NCBI GenBank assembly: GCA_015657535.1
Contig: JADHZB010001074.1
Coordinates: forward strand, 62,001 to 126,000
From: Nephromyces sp. MM_2019
Taxonomy: Eukaryota; Apicomplexa; Aconoidasida; Nephromycida
Direction of reading: 5' to 3'
Length of the DNA: 64,000 nt
Part shown: positions 21,207 to 34,800 of the stretch, piece after piece
How positions within the stretch are numbered: the first letter of the stretch is position 1
Layout of the letters: each line of letters begins with the position of its first letter
Translations under genes and position numbers: made by a program
The notes under the pieces: generated by a model
The model's input: only the letters and a program-made list of their open reading frames with translations
Told to the model about the DNA's origin: nothing
Database searches by the model: none

Positions 21207-24200
21207 GCTTTAGAGTTCTAGGCAATTTTAAGGCACTGGAATTGTTCAAAGAAGAGCTTTTTACAATATTTCAGAGGATAGCTCAAGCAAAACGGAAAGT
21301 GGGGACCCGTGTGTATTGCTGTGAGAATATGTATGCCGGTTGCAGCGCTTGTATGCTTCCAGCCCTTGAAAAACCCGACGACACATGCATGAAACAGTTT
21401 ATTTTCGTATCGCAGACATGTCTTTCAATCGTTAAATATAAATCACCCGCGCATTATAAAATTATTAGGACCCACGTGATCGGCATCAATCTCAAAAAAT
21501 TATTGTGATTCATATCCCTATTTCACAAGAGCTTCCAAATAGGAGTCCTGCGATAGCCAGGAGATAGTTTTTGTAGCAACTACATTTCTTTGGGGATCAA
21601 AGTAGTGATTTTGGATGGTCAGGTATATAGAAGGTGGCAACTTTGATATAGGGAGGGTATCAAGGCAGAATTCCTGTGATGGTGCCTCTAAGATGGCTTT
21701 TGTCATGCAGTTCAGTGTAGTAGGGCAGAGGGAAGCTAAGGGGTGCATATGAAATTGGCTGAGTGCCGGCGCGGGATAGCAAAGCGACTTTACGACTGGC
21801 GATGGGGCTGGCCCACTCTACAGGTCAAGAGCTGAATTTTTTATAAAAATGAAGTTTCTGTTTTCGATACTCTATGCGACTTATCTATGAAGAAGCAGTT
21901 TGGTATTCTCACTCTGAGGTACACATGGTATTGGTTCAGCACCGGCATGGAGTAGCTGTTTGCAGAGAGCCTTTACGATTGGTGATGCAGATAGGGGCTC
22001 AATTTCCTTGTTAAATGCCTTAAATACTAGCGTTGACAAAATAATACCCGTTTCAGAAATGTATGTTCAGCAGCCCTCAAAAGCTAGTAGTTATGTTGTC
22101 TTATCTAGACAGCCACTTTCAAAAATTCTTGATGTCAATGTATGCCTGGGTTCTCCTGTAGACGTAGTGGGTTATTCTACAAGCTGCCTTCCCCTATAGC
22201 TTTTGCTTAGTACTCTTTTTCAATCGCAAGGTCTCAGATATATGCTAACTTTGCAGTTTGCTCACACTTCAAGTTGGCATGAACACCACATATACGATAC
22301 ACCATTGTGCCAGCTTGCTGCCATTTATATCTAGATGGAAAAGTCAACTGAGAAATTTTATCTCTCGTGAAGAGGGGAGACATGTGCGCCCTTTCCTTTG
22401 CGAAGAAAAAACACTTGTTTTCCACCAGCTTGAACGCATACTCAAATTTCCTTTTTCTGCGATTAATTAGCACAGTTCAATCGAGTTAGGGGCTGTCTAA
22501 GAATTTGTGGAAATTTAGAAAAAAGGGAATACACAAGTTGAGAAGCCTGGTGTTAAAGGAAAGTTGATACATCGGTTTCAGTAACCAAGGAAATTCAGAG
22601 CTTTTTAAAATATAAATGAGTTTCCTGAACCTCTGCAACCATTTCGAAATGATCGTGCGCAAATCGTTTGCAAAGATCTTGACCACGTTTTGGCTTAAGA
22701 TTTTAATAAAAAATATTTAAAGAAGTGGCTGCTTCATATAATATGAAAAAAGCTGATAAGTAGCAAAATCTTTCAAAAGCATTTCATCACCGTAGTCATC
22801 AGGCAGGTAGCTACACAGGAAAAACTTCTTCTCGTAGGAAAATGTTTCAGAAGGGAAAATGGTGGTAGCTATACAGGACAAAACCCTCTCTCCTAGGAAA
22901 ATGTTTTAGAATTGGCAATTAATTGGCTTAACACGAGAGATTATAGGACTGTGAAAGCGGGAGACCGGGTACTTTCCCTACCTTACAAAGGAGTGTAAGC
23001 TATTGACTGGATAAAAATATCGATGTATTCGTTGAATTTCATTGGTACCTTGAAACGAAGGTGATCCATGCATTCAGCGCAGACGAGGCTTTTTTTAACT
23101 AAATTAAGGTTTATAGCTATTAACGGAGACATGTGCATCATATTTTGTGAAAATCCATTGCATAATAGCACAGTTTGAAAAAATGTACATCATACACGAG
23201 GTAGTTATTGAGGCTATGGTACGATTTTATGCTCATATACGTAGTTTTTCGTTTATCAATTTCATAATTTTTCGCGCGGTTATTCAGCCTTGAATTAAAC
23301 GTATTTGCTAAATGTGTGTATGCTCCTTCCTCATTCTAATTACTTAGCATTCCCCTTGTTCATGGTGACAGAAGAATATTGATCCAAATTTTCCAGCGCT
23401 GATAGCAGTATTACTAGTTTCGATTATATATTTTTTACAGCTTTAGTATTTTGATGATTTCTTAAAAAGCCTCATTTCTTGCAAGTGTTACTCTCTATCC
23501 GCTACAGGCGAATTTTGAGTTTAAATTTTCAAACATTTAAAACTAGACATGACGGTCAAAGTGCTACTTCATTCTGTATAAAGTTAGCATGCCAGATTAT
23601 CTTCCTTGACTAAAAGAACTATTTTGATAAGCTGTGAGTTGCACAATTTAGTGCTCTTTTATTCCGAAAAATTCACAGTTTGAGTTAAAATCGTTAACAG
23701 ACGATAGAATTTACTATTATTAGAAATCCTGCGGCCGTCTGCTGCAACTTGAGAATATACTTGGTGCTTATAGAACGGGAACCAAATTGGAGGTATTTCT
23801 TGGACCTTCCAATATGCAGACTTATGTGGGGCGTTTCTACACTGCATAACTTTTATCTAAAATCCGAATGGTATATTGACCATGAGATTGTTGGTTCTTA
23901 CGGCAACACACCATAACTAGTACTAGCATAAAAGCCAGCTTGACTTTATTAAAATTATGAAAACTTGTTCGCAACCCTTACGGATTGAATATATATAGCA
24001 GTCTCTATGCATAGAAAATGGGATAAAACCTTTTTATTTTATATGTGGATATATTCATGAGTGTTGCGGCACAGGAAATCCTACACAGCACTACCAACGC
24101 GCAGTAAATCAACTAAATCCCTGCGCATACAGAGCATTTTAATATCTTTTATTAATAAGTTTTAGTATTTCTGACGAAACTGCAGCAAGATATTGAAATG

Positions 24201-24834
24201 GATTTGCTATTCGACGCATTGAAGCTCTTAATTTACAAGTATTTCGAATTTCATAGTGCTAATCCTCAGGAATAACCTTCCACGAATGTTCAACCACAGA
24301 AGCTACTTGATACAGCAACCACACCATCGAAATGCTTCTTGTAGCAGCGTAAGCTGTCATGCGCTCACTTTACCGTTATTCCCATTATCTAAAAAATATA
24401 TTTGTATTGATTAGACATGCTAGTGATAATACATAAGCAATGACTGAACTGCGTAGAATCCAGGTGTGCCAATAAGTCATTGTTCTGGCCGCAATTTCTG
24501 CCAGTCTCCTAGATTGCCATGCTCCTTGACGGCTGGCAATGCTAACAACCCCTCATAACTCCAGCTCGTTGCTATCGTAGTAGTATGCAGTCCTGAATCA
24601 AGCCCTTACCGTACAATTTATTACCCCCCTTCTCAATCCCTCTTAAGCATTTTCCTGGGTTTCTGCCTCCTCATCTGAGCTATACGCTCCCAGACGCATT
24701 TCTAGCTGATTTACTCCGTACTTTCTTTCTCTGCCAGCAAGTAATTTTCCACCCTCCAAGTTTTATGTTACTGAAACAGCTGCATCTTATATTTTTAAGC
24801 TGGCTTGGTATGGAAGATCACTACTAATTTAAAC
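21207..24834. other. Divergent intergenic region, with a 58-bp tandem duplication
   Basis: The region lies between two genes transcribed away from each other, so it should hold both promoters; no specific promoter motif can be named. No convincing coding sequence is seen. A diverged tandem duplication lies at 22806-22915 (listed separately). A weaker similarity links about 21750-21820 with 21930-22000, both containing a CCGGC element followed by TTTACGA and TGATG. Confidence 0.5.
22806..22915. repeat. Two-copy tandem repeat, about 58 bp per unit
   Basis: Copy one starts at 22806 and copy two at 22864. Both begin GGTAGCTA-ACAGGA and share TAGGAAAATGTTT further along, with scattered substitutions between. 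The copies are clearly diverged, so the duplication is not recent. There is no associated gene. Confidence 0.6.
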
Positions 24835-27800
24835 ATGTCACGCAGTACGAGCGCGCCTGCTGCATTAATGCTATCCATAAGGGAATATATACGTTCAAGT
24901 ATTCCAACTTTTTGTTTTCCCACAAAGTTCTTTGCAAGATGGACTGAAGTTAAATATGCCATCAGGAATGATGAGGAACCCGGAATAGATTCGCAGGCCT
25001 CAGCGTTAAGGCGTGCTGACAGGCCTGCAAGCTCTTTGCAGTTCGTTGAGCCATTGTTTTTTGGGAAAACAATGGCTCACGCATTAAGAGTAAACATTTG
25101 GAAACAATTAGCAGCACCCACAAGTGAAAGAGGCGGCTTTTTCACTGATTCACGAAGCTTATACAGCTCAATGTTGTTACCTTGTATGCTTAAAGGTGAT
25201 GAATCCGCTTTGTTCCCCTGGAATGATGCTTCCCGGTCAAATTTCTCTGGTTCATCTCTCGTCCTGAAAAATGATGCTCGAGGGCTTTCTGCTCCACAGT
25301 TTATGAGACTGTTTACTTGTTCTCGTAAAGCAGATTATGCATCACTCACTAGACAGGCTGCACGATTACGAATTCACGATCAAGACATTTTGCGGTTTTT
25401 GCTCAATAAGTTGACTTCGCAGCTAACACGTGTGCATCCTTTCCGAGGTGATCTCTGTGCCGGTTTTCATTGCGTTAACGACATACCGAAAAAAGGGCTA
25501 ACTAATAAGCTAAAAAATCGATTTTTAGTTTTTCCAATCTTCAAGAGGCTGTGCTATGACCCGGAATCTTGTTTTTATCGTTACTTGCTCCTGTTTTCAC
25601 TCTTTTTTTTTTCCTCTGGATTTCCTAAGGTTGTTCGTTCTGAATCAATTCATGAACAAGCTCATCTAGATGAGTTTGGTAGGAAATTGAAGTTGGATCG
25701 CCTGCATGCCGGCAATGTAGAGGTTGTTACAGGGCAACTGAACGCAAATAGTCCAATGGAGGATAAGTACGTTAACGCCAAATTTTATATACTTGGAGAT
25801 TCTTCGGTTTTAGCTGCTGTTTTTGACGGCCATGGTGGTCCTAACGTAGGTGAGGAAGAAATCAGCTAAAGCGGGGGAAACAACAATGTATAAAGGCGGG
25901 ATTTTTTTGAAGGATAATAGATGAAGGAGGTAGATTCTGCGATGAAGTATTTTTACGGCACATGAGATATTTTCTGGAAAAAAAAAGCAGTGTATTTTAA
26001 TTTCTTTAAGCTTGTAGGATGGTAGCACACATGTATTACACTTTGTATTTTAGATTTTGCTACTCCTGTTGCAGGATTAGGAGGAAAAATTTTTCTCGAT
26101 ACAACTGATGGAATTGGGAATATAACCTATAGAGAAAAGGCATTCTTCTGAGATATCATACTTTTCAACTTGCACGACATGTTCTAAAATATCTTTCGCA
26201 TCATATTTTTTAGTAGCAATTGATTTTGAGCTTCATTTCCCCTGTGATTGCTCCATCCCATTACTTTATTTCGAATTTTTTGTGAGTATTTGGGAGTATG
26301 TTATTGCGCTGTTTCTCACTTTATTAAGTAAATTTTGTTTTTTGTAGAATGCTTAATATTTTCCCTTTTATTTTCCAGTAAAATAAAATGGGAATAACGT
26401 AGAGAGACTTAGCCGTTTCAATTATCTTTTCATGACGCTCAGCGTCGTTACTCGTATGGAGAAACCTACTTTTACCTTTTTTGCTTCTTCAATAAAGTAT
26501 GAATTTTTTTTCTGTACTTGTGCCCCGCCTTACCTCGCGTCCCGTATTTGTTAGTTCAGTTGTGTATTGCTGTGAAAAATTTTCCTCTAATGCCTTTTCT
26601 TTAAGTATCGTTTGCTTGCTTTAAATTCTTCATAGAGGAGGCAAATTGTTTGAGTTTTGCTTTTACGAATAGAAACCGTAAAAGTTGCGAAAATTGAGAT
26701 ATTTTGAGGCTTTTTTTCTCAAATCGCACAAACCGTGTGTGTTTGGTAATATTTATCTGTGTGTGCGTGGGAAAGGAATATTGTCAACTGCACACACTGT
26801 GGTAAAGAGGCTTTTGAAAACCACCGATAAACGATGTGTGTGCTTTTCTAATATTTCGCTATGTGTGTGGGAATAGAATATTAACAGAGGTAAATGGTGT
26901 GTTTCTTCGATCTCAGCTGAATATGGGGCTCATAATTTGCTCCGGCACGTAGAGAGAGAAATCCCTCAAAATTTTATACTATCTTCATCGGATAATGTGC
27001 CGCTAGAAGTTGATTACGAGAAAGCCTTCACTAACTCTTATCTGAATCTGGTAAAATGGGAGATTTTCGTGTATTCAATATGAAGGATGAAGCATTGATA
27101 GCACACCTATGCTATCTGGGAGGCTGTCCGTTTTTTCCTTTGTTTTATGAGTGTGTATGTCAGAACCAGCAATGTGTGTGTGTTTCCTGCCATTACTGCT
27201 GACAATGAAAGCTTATTCCCATGATGAGGACGCATGAAGCTTTTCTGCAGTTTTTTTCCCCTTCACTTTCAGGATCACGAGTTGGAGAGACTCGCTGAAA
27301 TGGATCTTTTATCCAACTTACACTCATCTAGAAAGGTTGGTGTTTTCATTGGCATTTATGATGATGACATTTTTGCCCGTTAATTTCGCTTTTCTCTGTT
27401 TATTTGAGCTCGTTTATGTGTGTGTCTTGCTTTTGATAGCTGCTGCCGTCATTTGTTTTGGCAGCTTCTTGCCTACCCTATCGTAAAGTTAGTGTACAAA
27501 CGGAGAAGACTAGCCTCAGAATAAGCGAAAGAGTTTTGTATGTGTGTGTGTGTATATATAATTATACACGCCTCCTCTCTCACCTGTTTTTAGATTGGTT
27601 CCTGTTGCTTGAGCCTCCTTGTAACAGATACTAAGTTAGTTGTTGCTAATATCGGAGACTGTAAGGCAGTATTATCTAGAGCTGGATATGCGATCCCCTT
27701 AAATAACGAACACACGTAAGTCAAAGGTTCAAGATGCCTGAAGAAGATGATTTTCCTCACGATTTTACAAAGCTAATGAATCATTAAGAAATCATCAATT

Positions 27801-28859
27801 TATGTTTATTGATCTTTTCAGATGCATTTCAAAATACTCTTTTTTTTTGAAGAAAAAGTGCGTTTTTATGTTTTTTTTGCAGTTTTAAGTAGATGCTGAG
27901 TAAGCGCTTGAGAAATGGAAGTTTAAAATTGGATTATAGAAAAAAGGTGGTGCAGATGATATCATAGTTGTTTGGATGATATATCTCATCATCTATGGTT
28001 TGCTAAGTGAAGAGAACTTTACCTTTAAAACCTAAAGAAAGCTGAGTATCTGCAACTCCCTCTTCTTCCTCAACAAGTATTAGAAAAAGTGGTGAAAACG
28101 AGGTTTTTCTGTAGAATTGCTTCCAAAGTTTTAAGGTGAATAAAGATCTTCGATGAAGTAACTTCTTTATGTGCAAAAAGTTTCTTTTTAAACCGTATAA
28201 ATGTGCAGTTTTTTCATTCTGTAAGAATAGAAATAAATGATGAAATTAATAGTCTTTAGTTAGGAAAAAGCATACCAAAAAACTATACTGAAGAGTAGAG
28301 ATATCTTATTTGTTTTTTAGCACTAAATTTAGCCGTTAGCTTCTTCAAGAAGAAGTAAGAACATACGATATACGCCTCCTTGATGAAACGATGAAGATTC
28401 TACAGTAGTTTTTTTTGAAGAAATCTTCAATCGCATCACTACGAAGAAATCCTGGAGAAGTGTGTGTCTGTTAGACCTTAAAAGCCTAGATAAAGGCGTT
28501 AAAAGCTTGAAGGGGGAAATCCTTATATGCGAGTCTGATCCGGAAGAGATAGAAAAGGCGATTTCTCTAGGTTGAATTGTGTGTATCAGCAAAATAATAT
28601 GAAGAGAATGCTTGTTTAATAGTGCAGAGAAACAGGGTATGCGAATTCGTTGTATTCGGTGATTCAAATCTGTAGGTGTGTGCTATTCTTTGGAGTAAGC
28701 CATGCATTCAAGCAGAAGAAAGAGTAATTCTTTTTGAATGAATAAACTGCTTATATCTAATAGAAGGGCAGCTCTATTGAGGGTAGTTTCAGTAAGAGAC
28801 TATATATGGCTATGTACATCATGTATGTGTATGTGTGTGTATATATGTGAGTGATTAAA

Positions 28860-28892
<33 letters not shown>

Positions 28893-31800
28893 GAGTGATT
28901 AAATGTGTGTATGTGTATGTGTGTGGTGATAAAGCTATATGTAATTGAGCAGCTTTTTTTTGCTTTAATTTTTTATCAACAAAATTTTCGTGTGTTGGAG
29001 CATGCTGTATACGATAAGATTACTTCTTTTTCCTCTTGAAGATGTGCTTTGATTCGTATATTTCTGCTATTTGTGATGAAATCTTCATTTTCCCGTTTGA
29101 TGAAGAGACTTTCTCTCCTCTGTGGTTTCCCAGCGTTTTACATTATGCTGCATCTACGAGAATATGACCTCTCAAATCAAATCCACAGCTTATTGCAGAT
29201 TTTTTTTATTTTACAATTATGTTTTACTGTGTGTGTGCCGTGTTTGCCTAGTGCAAACCTTCCTTTGGAGCAGATGAGGCTTGAAGCTAAGCATCCTAAC
29301 GAGAAAGTGGTAGGATTCCCAAAGTTTTGTTTTGAAGTTACCAATACATACTGAATGCCCTTTTTTTTCTGTTTCTGCGTGTAAAAATCGCGTAAATTCT
29401 CCCAATTTTAGGTTTTTTTGGGGGAAATTTTATCTTTTTTTCTGTTTTGTTTAGATGATATTTGGGCTACACGCAACTAGATGATGAGTTGGTTATGCTT
29501 TTTTCTGAATTTTCTCTTTTGTAGATTTGATAGCAGATGCCTAGCTTTTTTGGTGTGAGCATGCTTTTTTTTAATCAACTTGTAACGAGTGTGTGGAGGA
29601 GGAGGAATTTTTTTACTTCTTTTTGGGTGCAAATTTCGTTATGACTCGGTCTGATTTGTTTACTTTTTTCTTCTTTTTAATATATGTTAAACTTGAAGGT
29701 TTTTCCCCCCAATTTTTCAATGTATTATGCCCCTACACTGCACTATATCGTCTTGTGGAGAATACCTCCTTAGAGCCCTCATGTACATATTTCAAAGCAT
29801 TTTTTACAGTGTTGTCAATAAACCACAAATTAAGGCAGCATGCATTCAAAACTTAGCCTGTAATATCAAGCCCTTGCACACACACAAGATAAGCATGAAA
29901 GCGGTATCTTCACACACCACTTTTGAAGGAGTAGTAGCCACGCGATTGAGCAGAGCAGTTTTGGCTTTGTATTTTGTGGTATCAATGGGCCTGCTTTGTA
30001 GAATTTGTTCTTGGTTTTGTTTGTTGATTTTCTGTGTTTAAAGTGCCCTTAAAACCTCTTAAATATGTCTCACACACGCACCCAGAATCGCCTGCTATGG
30101 AGTTTCCTTGTGTTTTAAAAACTGCGTTTGGAGTGTATGTACACTCGAAGAAGCGGCAGAGTCCTCACAATTTTTGCATATTTTCTTTTTATAAATCTAC
30201 TTTTTTTGCTTCAAAAGAGTAAATACTATTAATTCTACTGCATTTAGTCTAGTGATGATCAAAGAGTGTGAAATACTGTTTTCTCGCAGCACACACTAGT
30301 ACGTGATGGATTTTATGAAGAAGAGGTTTAGTGATGCTTTTTCTCAGCTTGTGCGTGTCTTGTGATGAAAATCTTCTTCATATTGACAGCAGTGTATGTG
30401 TGTTTAAATCTTTTGGTTTGTATGTGTGTGCTGCTTAGATTTATATTTGTGTGTGTTGCCACCAATCTTTTGGTTTATGTGTGTGTGTGCTGCTTATATT
30501 TATTTTTTTTTTGCATTTTTTTAAATAGGTAGTTTGCAAAAATAGTTGGTACGAATACCCGAATAACTCAGCTCTACCATCAGCAACTCTGGAAGCATCA
30601 AAAAATCAGCGAAATTTCATCAAAACTGAAGAAAACGTTGAAACTCCTTCCTCTACTGAAACCAATGCAATAAGAAGATTCAGTGGTTGCTATGTGAAGC
30701 AGCGACTGCAGCCTACTCGAAGCTTTGGCGATTTTTTCCTGAAAAATGAAGTTTACTCAGTCGATCCCAAGACTAGCAGGTTGATGGCGTGTGTGTGTGT
30801 GTGTGTGTTTCTTTTTTTTTTAATGGAATGTGATATATATCAATAGATATTCTCGTTTAATGCTATCAGTAGATGCGTTTTGAAGTTTTGTGTGGCTTAA
30901 GTTCAGTGTGTGGTGTACTGAATAAAATGCGATAAATTGTATTTAAAGGGCCTGTTAGTGTGTGTGTCTTTGTGTTGTTAGGTTGTCTTGTTCACTGATA
31001 CTAGCTATTTTTTGAAATAGCTGTATATACACTAGATATTTTTTTTTCAAAATTTCATCAGCTGCATCATTTTTTAAAGCTTATCGTGATTTTGTAACAA
31101 AAGATGCTTCATTGTGATATGAGTAGTAGATGTTGAATATGCATTATTTGGCTGAAGATGAGTATATTAGATGTTTAGAATGGAGAAAAATTTATGCAGC
31201 CTGATGAGCAGTAATCGATCATCTTCACCCTTCCTGTTTGATACCTCTTTTTCATGGAGGATAGCGATATTTTCAAGAGCTCATTTAATGCTTTTTTTCC
31301 TCTTCTTGCAGTGATTTGTAGCATACTTTCCGTTTTTTCTTTCTCTTTTATATATAGCCCCTGCTGAAACAGTAGATACTAACTATTTTTCTTCACTCTA
31401 TTTTCGCAGGTCCCTCGTTCCAAAACCCCATAGCTTCCCGTACATATCAGCGACCCCAGAAGTAATGACTTGAAATATTTCGAAAAAATCATCTTCAAGT
31501 GTGTGTGTGAGTGATTAAATATGTGTGTATATGTGCGTGCTTGTGTGTGTGAATGATTTAATATGTGTGTCTGTTTATGTGTATATATGTGAGTGATTAA
31601 ATATGTGTGTATGTTTGTGTGTAGAAGTATGTGTATATGTGCGTGTTTGTGTGTGTGCGAGTGGTTAAATGTGTGTGTATGTTTTATTTATTAAAAAATT
31701 TTGGTGAAAATTGAGTAATCTCTGCGATAGTTGAGGAGGACAGGGAGAAGCGGGTGATTAGGACTTTAAGCAATTCATTAGGAATTTTGAATGTGTTTTG

Positions 31801-34800
31801 CTGCAATTTGATGAAAATATATTACTTTAGTAGAGTAAGGAGTACTGAAGGAAGCTGTCAATAGAAGGAATTACAAGGCTATTTCTTCTAAGGTTGCTAT
31901 CTTATCGTTTAGATAATGCAAATCGCAGCTCAAGTTTCCTTAACATTGTAAGGAATTATTTGCAGTTGATTTTACTCTTGTTAATATCTAAAAGCTGGCG
32001 AATTTCTGCTGTTACAGAGAAATGAAGGGACTTTTCTGAGCTAGCCCATATGTTTGAGAGTCTTCACGCATCTTTCTATGCTTCAAAACTCAGGTTTAAT
32101 AGCGAATATATCTATATTAGTCACAACGTTTAGGTTCTGCTTGTAGAGTCGCTTTACTAAAACAATCTTTTTTGTGGCCTTTTTTTGACTTTTCCTCTTC
32201 TTCTGTTTGATTTTTTCTCGCATTCGATTTTCAATGCTCTTCATGTAATTTTTTTGCTCTCCTACGACTTTCATTTTGTTTGAAAATTTTAATATAGGTA
32301 AATGTTGTCTCTAGACAGCCTTCTGATGAGTTTATTATTCTGGCGTCTGATGGTGTGTGGGACTACTTGAGTGACCAAAAGGCTATTGATTTAGTGAGAA
32401 ACGATGCGATTCATACGTCTGTAGAGGCTGCAGTATTGAGGTAATGAAAAAAACGTGCAAAAACAAATCATTTTCTGTTAAAATCTACATTCTTATATGA
32501 CATTTTCATCAGATTGAATATATACTTTACAGCAGTTTCCTAAGACCGAATATGTATGTGTGTGTGTGTGTGTGTGTGTGTACGAGTGCGTGTGATTAAG
32601 TGTGCGTTTGTGTGTGATTATATGCCCGTGTGTGAGTGAGTGAACTTTCATTTGTGCGTGTTTGAGTGATTAAACGTGCGTGTGTGAGTGAGTATACTTG
32701 CTTGTGTGCGTGTGTGAGTGATTACATGTGTGTGTGAGTGATTACATGTGTGTGTGGGTGATTACATGTGTGTGTGGGTGATTACGTGTGTGAGTAAAAT
32801 TACGTGTGTGAGTGAGTAAACGAGCGTGAAGGTTTTGTTTTTAGTTTGGATGTTTTTTAAGCTTTTCCCAGTATATATTTTGTATATTTTTATATAATTT
32901 ACCCTTTTTTTTCTATAGGAAAAGTATTCTTCAAATATACTATTATATCCCACCTGCCTCAAAAAACATCATAATTTGATTGAATTGCTGATGACAGCAT
33001 TCATCACATACAGCTTTGCTATTAGGTTGCCCCATCGACCACGAATGTATGTGTTTTAGTTTATTGAAGATTTTTTGGCCATGGCCTATATCATGTATTA
33101 TGAGGGTAATTCTAGTAAAAATTGCTAGAAGATATGAAGATGAGAAAATCGCTAAAATCCTTCACTTTACCTTTTTTTAATTGGGAACCTTGATTAGTTA
33201 CTCTGAAGAAGCTTGTATTTTTGATTGACAACATTGCTACGCACACACTTTAAGGATTTTTTATGAGTTTTATGTTTGCAATTTTGTATGCTTTCACCCA
33301 AATTTCTTGTGAGTATGTATTCCGCATAGATGATAAGATATTTTGCGATATTCGCATTGTTTTAAAAGGGGGATTTTGAGGTATTTTTAAGGATTTCGGC
33401 ATATTTGGCTATTCTATTTTTCAAAAAGATAAACGAAGCCTTAATAGAAGAAAGCCTGTCCTTCTCGCTCTTCATGTTCCTCTTCATCTTCTTCTTCATC
33501 TCACCACTCTTCTTGCTCTTCTTCATCTCACAACTCGTTGCCCCCTCCTTCATCTCCCCCCCTCCTTCTCAAGGTGCTTTGTAAGATATCCTTTCAGTAA
33601 TTGCTTTAAAGTTTCAGTAAATGTAGCTATTTGTGGAATGTGGTAAGGTTGTTGGAAAGTAGTATTATTTTTGGGTAATATTAAAGATTTTTATTTTGTT
33701 AACAAAACGTATATGCATTGTTTTAATCCTAGGTATCTTGCGAGAGAAACGTTAGAAGTGAATTTTTCAACTATAATCATGCATAGATAAAATGCTATAG
33801 TATTAATGGTAGAATCCCTTTTATTTTTTTCCATAAGTAGTACTTTTAGAAGAAAATTAGACTAATTTTCTTCGCTCAATCTTTGCATGTAGTGTCTCTA
33901 CACTCACTTGCAGGATATTATCAGAAGTCCATAAGCTCGCCATGGAAAAGTCTGGTGAGAAGATTCTTTTTCGCTTTCTTTACGGTGAAAAAGCAGTTAC
34001 TTATGTCTCATTATTTATTAGCACTTTGTGGTAGGGCTGCTTCTTCTGCTTGAGGAATTTTTTGTTTAGTAAACTAACTGGTTTAGATACAACAGTTTCT
34101 ATTATGGTAAAATTAATGATTCATTCTACTAAGCTCAATAAGTCAGAAATGCAGTCTGGAGATTATCTTGTTTTCACTGTTGTGGATTTATTCGCCTTTG
34201 GATTTCAAGCTAAGATTTGAATGACTGCGATGATCAAAAATAAAGCCTTCCAAGAATTTGTGTGCGAAGATAAGTTTTGGAATGGTTTTCTTGCTAGCTG
34301 CTGATTTTTTATTTTGGTATGTGTGCTTTAGTGTATGCTCTCGTGTGTATGTATTGGTGTGAGTTTTAGTGCATGATTGGATGTGTGTGTGTGCGTTTGG
34401 CTCTTACATACTCGGAGTATGTAGGACTGAAAATCGTTTGAGATTTTTTTGAGAGGCTATGAAACTAGTGCAAGTGATTGTATGCTTTTCCTGCAGTTCT
34501 CATACGCTGAAATCTCCTCATCAATTTGTAAATTAGAATTCGCTGAGTAGCGTTGCTGCTGGCATGTGAAGCTTGAGAGTAACTTCCTGGAAACTTTGTA
34601 GTGCAAAAGATGCAGCGATATTTCACTGAACAATGCTTCGGGTAGTGTGTGCAGGAGACTTTGATTGTGTTGATACTATACTTCTAGCATAAGTGGAGAT
34701 TCTAATTTTTAAAAAGACTACTGTTGCAGATATGTCGCTTGTGGCACGAACTTTAGTAGGTTTCTCAACGAGGCAGTAGTTATAAGTTGGGTTTCCCCTG

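Noticed and set aside
24805..24834. Upstream TTG as a start for the phosphatase
   Set aside because: Eukaryotic nuclear genes use ATG almost always; the ATG at 24835 is in frame and gives a plausible targeting sequence.
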